Below are positions 59,906 through 64,000 of a stretch of DNA of 64,000 bases, piece by piece. The position numbers and the translations under genes are program-made. The stretch comes from Hoplostethus atlanticus (lineage: Eukaryota > Chordata > Actinopteri > Trachichthyiformes > Trachichthyidae). The DNA lies in the NCBI GenBank assembly GCA_034670405.1, contig JAXDDX010000004.1, positions 7,760,001 to 7,824,000 on the forward strand. The letters are read 5' to 3'. The stretch's first letter is position 1, and each line of letters starts with the position of its first letter. The notes beneath the pieces were generated by a model. It made no database searches. It had not been told where the DNA came from and saw only the letters and a program-made list of their open reading frames with translations.

Positions 59906-59926
59906 TAACCCTAACCCTAGCCCCAA
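59906..59926. repeat. Short telomere-like CCCTAA units
   Basis: Two-plus units (TAACCCTAACCCTA) only, too short to claim an interstitial telomere. Confidence 0.5.
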
Positions 59927-60429
59927 CAGTGACAACACTGATCTATGGAGGATTCATTTTGACTAAAAGGATTTTACCGACTTTTGGGGATATTGTCTCG
60001 TAGGAGGTACCACCAAAATCAATTGTCTGTGTCTCTGGTAGATACCCTTAGCATGCAGTATGTAGGCAACTAGCATTATCTAATGTCAGGAGATAGACCT
60101 TTTGGTAATTGAACTCTGGATTATTGAACCCCTAACCATGGCAGCGTTAGTGCCATGCTCCATCCATTGAAATATACAGCCCTTGTTCAAGTGAGGCCTG
60201 CTCTCCTTTCCTTTGTTTTGCCCCCATGCTACACTAATGTCATGTGTCATGTGACACCGGCACTTTTAATTCCCCATCCCCAGCCTTCCCCCTCTCCTCC
60301 TTTACTGGCTCTATCCAACTATCCATCACTCGCTCTCTCCTCCTCTCATCACACTCCAGATGCATTCTGTTAACAGGAGAGGTGTCAGAAGAATGTGCTT
60401 AACACTTAGAGCTAGCGGCACCGGGAAGC

Positions 60430-60431
<2 letters not shown>

Positions 60432-60480
<49 letters not shown>
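60432..60480. repeat. (TG)n microsatellite
   Basis: About 24 TG units. Confidence 0.92.
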
Positions 60481-60482
<2 letters not shown>

Positions 60483-60661
60483 CCGTATTTAGCGAGGTGA
60501 CACTTTGGATCGACCATGCGCTACTACAGGAGCTGATGCCGGTGTGTGAGGGGTTGCATGGGTCACTAAGTCACTAACTACTGCCAGGGGAAAAACCAGA
60601 GGGGGGTTGCTGATGTTTACCGGGGCCACCGAATGCCCTCACTAACACCTATATGGAGTTG

Positions 60662-60663
<2 letters not shown>

Positions 60664-60710
<47 letters not shown>
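60664..60710. repeat. (TG)n microsatellite
   Basis: About 23 TG units. Confidence 0.92.
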
Positions 60711-60713
<3 letters not shown>

Positions 60714-60808
60714 AACCCCTTCTTGGACTTTAATTCTACCGAGGAACATTAGTAACAGACCAGAACACTCCCATCTGCCACCACGCTGTCCTTCGATCTG
60801 TCTCTACC

Positions 60809-60811
<3 letters not shown>

Positions 60812-60857
<46 letters not shown>
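60812..60857. repeat. (CT)n microsatellite
   Basis: About 22 CT units. Confidence 0.92.
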
Positions 60858-60858
<1 letters not shown>

Positions 60859-61100
60859 TTAATCGTTTCCAAGCTCCGTCTCCTCTCCCTCTCTGTATCA
60901 GATTTCCAACCAGAGGCTTCCTATTTTTGCCTTCAAGGTCTCTTTGCTCTCTTCTCTAAAGGTTCACCCGCTCTTTTGCATTCGGTGTGTTCACCCCTTC
61001 TCTATTTGCTCCTCTCCTCATTCTGTCATTCCCAACACCTGTTCTTCTTGATGTCTCTCTGTGTACTGTAGCCCTCCCAGTGTGCTGCCAACCTCCCCCA

Positions 61101-61150
61101 CACCACACAGAGACACACACACACACACACACACACACATGCACACACAT
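61101..61150. repeat. (CA)n microsatellite
   Basis: About 22 CA units, interrupted by TG. Confidence 0.9.
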
Positions 61151-61241
61151 ACGCACGCCGATATGGCTGCTAGTGTTTCGGCTAAAATGCAACCACTTAC
61201 TATTCTCCGTCTCTTTATCCCCAGGCGGCAGCGCTCTTTGT

Positions 61242-61302
61242 CTGTCTGTCTGAATATCTGTCTGCCTGTCTCACTCTCTTTCTCTCTTTCTTTCTGTCTC
61301 TC

Positions 61303-61340
<38 letters not shown>
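61242..61340. repeat. TCTG / CT / CA compound microsatellite
   Basis: TCTG and TTTC units passing into CA. Confidence 0.9.
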
Positions 61341-61828
61341 CCCTTTTTCTACCCTGCGTTTCGAATGCGGGGAATAGTAAAACTGGAAACAATAAACGTT
61401 ATCACAACAGCCATTGAATTCTGAGAGATAAGAAATTCATTAGGCATCAGCTTGCTAATGACGTGCGAGGAGATGAAATTATGGGAAGGACAAAAAGGGG
61501 GGGAGGAGAGGGTGTGGGGGAGGAAGGAGAGGAGGAGGTGGAAAAAATAGATGTGCAGGAGAAAATGTTCCCGAGGATGAGAGCACGGCGTATATCGTGG
61601 CGTGCTTGTGACCTCTGTGAGTCAAAGAATCAAACGAGGTATCACGGGTATGACAAAGCTCTCTCTCTCTCTTTCTCTCTTCCCTTCTCTTCCTCTGTCT
61701 CTCTATCGCTCTGATATTACTCATTATACTAGCAACAAGACCAAGGTCGAAAGTCACGGCGCTCTTCCTCTCATTCTCTTATTCGGCTTACGGCTCCACA
61801 TGCTACTCAAGGTCACTCAGCGTGCGTG

Positions 61829-61851
61829 CCCCCCCCCCCCCCCCCCCCCCA
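61829..61851. repeat. Poly-C run
   Basis: More than 20 consecutive C, the longest homopolymer in the window and possibly length-unreliable in assembly. Confidence 0.9.
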
Positions 61852-62064
61852 TTTACTAATAATGAAAGATCGCGACCCTCTGCCGTGGAGTCGGGCTCTG
61901 TGTGGACACGCGAGAGAAAATGAATCGGGTGGAGGACCATGATCCACCTGTTCCTGGAATACCCACATTTTGTAATGAGAACAAAATACTACAAATCCAT
62001 CTGTGGCACATCAAAAACAGACCATAATCCCAATGTTAGTGCATCAGCCTGCTTAACATTTCGC

Positions 62065-62068
<4 letters not shown>

Positions 62069-62113
<45 letters not shown>

Positions 62114-62120
62114 ACACACA
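62069..62120. repeat. (CA)n microsatellite
   Basis: About 24 CA units, one TA interruption. Confidence 0.92.
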
Positions 62121-62255
62121 TATCTGCCATCTGGTGCCAGTCCTGCCCAATGTTATACCCCCCTTCGTCCCATGCTGGATTACCCCCCTCAGTATTTACA
62201 TCTTGCAAATCCAGCCGGGATCTCTGATAGCCATCTGTAATCTGAAGGTTATATT

Positions 62256-62259
<4 letters not shown>

Positions 62260-62288
<29 letters not shown>

Positions 62289-62326
62289 CACGTGTGTGTG
62301 TGTGTGTGTGCACGTGTGTCTGTGTA
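62260..62326. repeat. (TG)n microsatellite
   Basis: TG units with CACG interruptions, 140 bp from an opposite-sense CA array. Confidence 0.92.
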
Positions 62327-62519
62327 TTGGTCGGTAATTTGTTCCTGCTCAGCGCAGGGACAGTATCAGCGTCCGCGACATCTGTTCAACACAGGGCCTA
62401 CAGAGCAGAGCTGAGCACATCATCAGCACCATGCAGCACAGGGATGAAGGACAATCACACACACACAATCACACACACACACATGTACAATCACACATAC
62501 AATTAATTCACACACAGAC

Positions 62520-64000
62520 AGTCAGAGATGCCTGCAGAGATACATCGTTAAACAGTAAGTTACCCTTGAGTACAAAATGCAGACCATACAGAAATGTTTA
62601 AATGAACACATGTGGAGTACAGTTCATTGTGTGGCGATGTGTACAACTTTATTATTTTGCACGCGTGCATTTAAGTGAGTGAGTTTATCTGCACACGAGC
62701 AGATAACAAGTGCGTGCACATCTGTGTGTAGTCAGCCACAATCGAATCATCTCCATTCCACTCAAATTGGACTCCACACCGGGGAGAGGAAAGCCTCTAA
62801 GGCTAAGCATTTGAATCTGACTACCCAGCATTCCCAGCCAGGGACGACAACAAAACAAGTGGGATGCAGAGAGGGAGAACAAAGACAGACTGAAATGAAT
62901 TTACAGCCCACCCGCTGGGGGATGGAGCTTCCCCATGTGTTGAGGATGGAGTGATGATCGTCTCTGTTCCCTGCTAAAATGAAATATGATGGTGAGGGAG
63001 CTCAGTGCCATTTCCTGCCTGGCACAGGAAGCACCCATCTGGAGTTGAGTGCTGTCTGTCCTCTGTTGTTATTGTTACTGGTGTTGTAGTAGCTCTTGCC
63101 ACTGTTGTTGCTGTTCTCCTCCTTGATGTTGTTGTCATTATTGGAGTGCCATGTAGGTCGGGCAGATGGGCAGAAAGAAATGTTTGCACCCAGCAGATAT
63201 TCATAGTTTAAGATGTGGTGTTGTTGAGACGACTGGTAAAATGGACACCAAGACACAAGTTTATCACTTGAACTAGAGGAATGTAGTAGAGGCAGTGGAG
63301 AGGAGACTGCAGGAGGGAGAGTAGTGAGACACATCCTGGCAGCCGCCCCTACAACTGTCACCTCCCACCGCTCGCCAGAGAAGCAGAAGGAAGCCGCTCG
63401 TCATCACCGTGACAACCAATGCGTGACGAGGGGAGAGAGGAAACTTATCCATCAAAAAATGATGCAGGGATGAGTGCACTTCCTCATCGTTCTCATCACA
63501 CACACAGACACACACACACACAAAGCCTTCATATTTCATTTGGATCATCAGGAACAACTGTCTCCAAGAAGAAATCTCTGGCTGAATTTTCTGCTTTTTC
63601 AAATGAATAACATAATAATGTATTTTCCTCATAATGAAGTGACTATAAGACCCCATGGGGCTAATGTTCAGAACGCACAGACAGCCTAAAAGCACAAGAG
63701 GAGGAACAGCAATTCAAGTGTAAACTAAAAAACAGCCCAGAGCTAGAGATTGTCACAGTGACGCTTCAGGCAAGTGTCTGGGTGCACTGCAGAAAAAGCA
63801 TGAATGCACCTCAAGGAAATTAACCCATAAACCAGAAGAGAGAAAGATTCTTCGACTAACATAGAAGAATATTTTACATAATCTAAAACCAAGGGAGCTG
63901 ACTGTGAAATGGTAGGTCTGATTAATATTTCATTAGTCTGACGCTGCCCAAATCTCAGAGTGACTAAACCCAATCTCAAGCTTGGTGTGTCCTAACGATA
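62520..64000. other. Intronic DNA to the right edge, nothing recognised
   Basis: Includes a TTGTTG/GTTATTG-rich patch (63064-63135) and a short CA array (63496-63521). Minus-strand frames here show no recognised family. Confidence 0.45.

Larger units (their letters stand above)
18997..64000 (+). other. prkn: Presumed prkn intron 1 (5' part)
   Basis: No parkin-like coding segment (ubiquitin-like domain, RING0, RING1, IBR, RING2) was recognised on the plus strand to the right edge, so this is most simply prkn intron 1. Parkin genes are known for very long introns. It contains all the repeat clusters and candidate regulatory islands listed separately. If the right-hand exon call is wrong, this is intergenic DNA. 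Confidence 0.4.

Noticed and set aside
59906-59926. Interstitial telomere
   Set aside because: Only about two CCCTAA units.

Overview
The window looks like intronic and promoter DNA from a teleost fish. The reasons are dense long (CA/TG)n, (CT/GA)n and TCTG arrays, several decayed Tc1/mariner copies of types common in fish, hAT and other small non-autonomous DNA elements, and fish-style LINE/SINE 3' tails. No complete protein-coding gene is visible, and I recognise no tRNA, rRNA, CRISPR array or retrovirus-like element. Nearly all long open frames are simple repeats read through without stops.

The one gene-level signal is at 18.69-19.00 kb. On the minus strand, a 32-codon frame (18795-18700) contains GFTVKSTMKNSV and ends exactly at a GTAAGT splice donor. 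This closely matches my recollection of the PACRG (parkin co-regulated gene) N-terminal region, GFTVKAMMKNSV. About 180 bp away on the plus strand, a short frame (18972-18996) ends in phase 1 at an AGGCAAGT (GC-type) donor, which fits the very short first coding exon of parkin (prkn). Between them lie two X-box-like (RFX) motifs, as expected for a ciliary gene such as pacrg. PACRG and PRKN are known to share a bidirectional promoter in vertebrates. I therefore read 1-18.7 kb as pacrg intron 1 (minus strand) and 19.0-64 kb as prkn intron 1 (plus strand). The pacrg call is fairly firm. The prkn exon is an inference.

Layout. 0-18.7 kb: intron with a decayed Tc1 at 2.4-3.1 kb, a 56-bp tandem duplication at 8.1 kb, a LINE/SINE tail at 10.0-10.1 kb, and largely repeat-free DNA from 13.4 to 18.7 kb. 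18.7-19.0 kb: divergent promoter. 19-30 kb: a LINE tail (23.0 kb), a Tc1 copy interrupted by about 300 bp of unrelated DNA (23.6-24.7 kb), a 179-bp terminal-inverted-repeat element (28.4 kb), and a possible TTAA-flanked element (29.8-30.3 kb). 30-52 kb: low-repeat islands rich in TAATTA-type and other homeodomain or POU-like motifs, alternating with microsatellites. These are candidate cis-regulatory elements. A hAT element with a target-site duplication lies at 46.0-46.4 kb. 50.0-53.4 kb: an undescribed inverted pair of about 170-190 bp segments. Between the arms lie a TAACGCGTTAC-type element and a Tc1 deletion derivative. 54-64 kb: microsatellite-dense intron, a 44-bp minisatellite and a GC-rich block at 59.2-59.5 kb.

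Limits: everything is read by eye. No alignment or database search was run. Regulatory-element calls rest on composition and motifs only.
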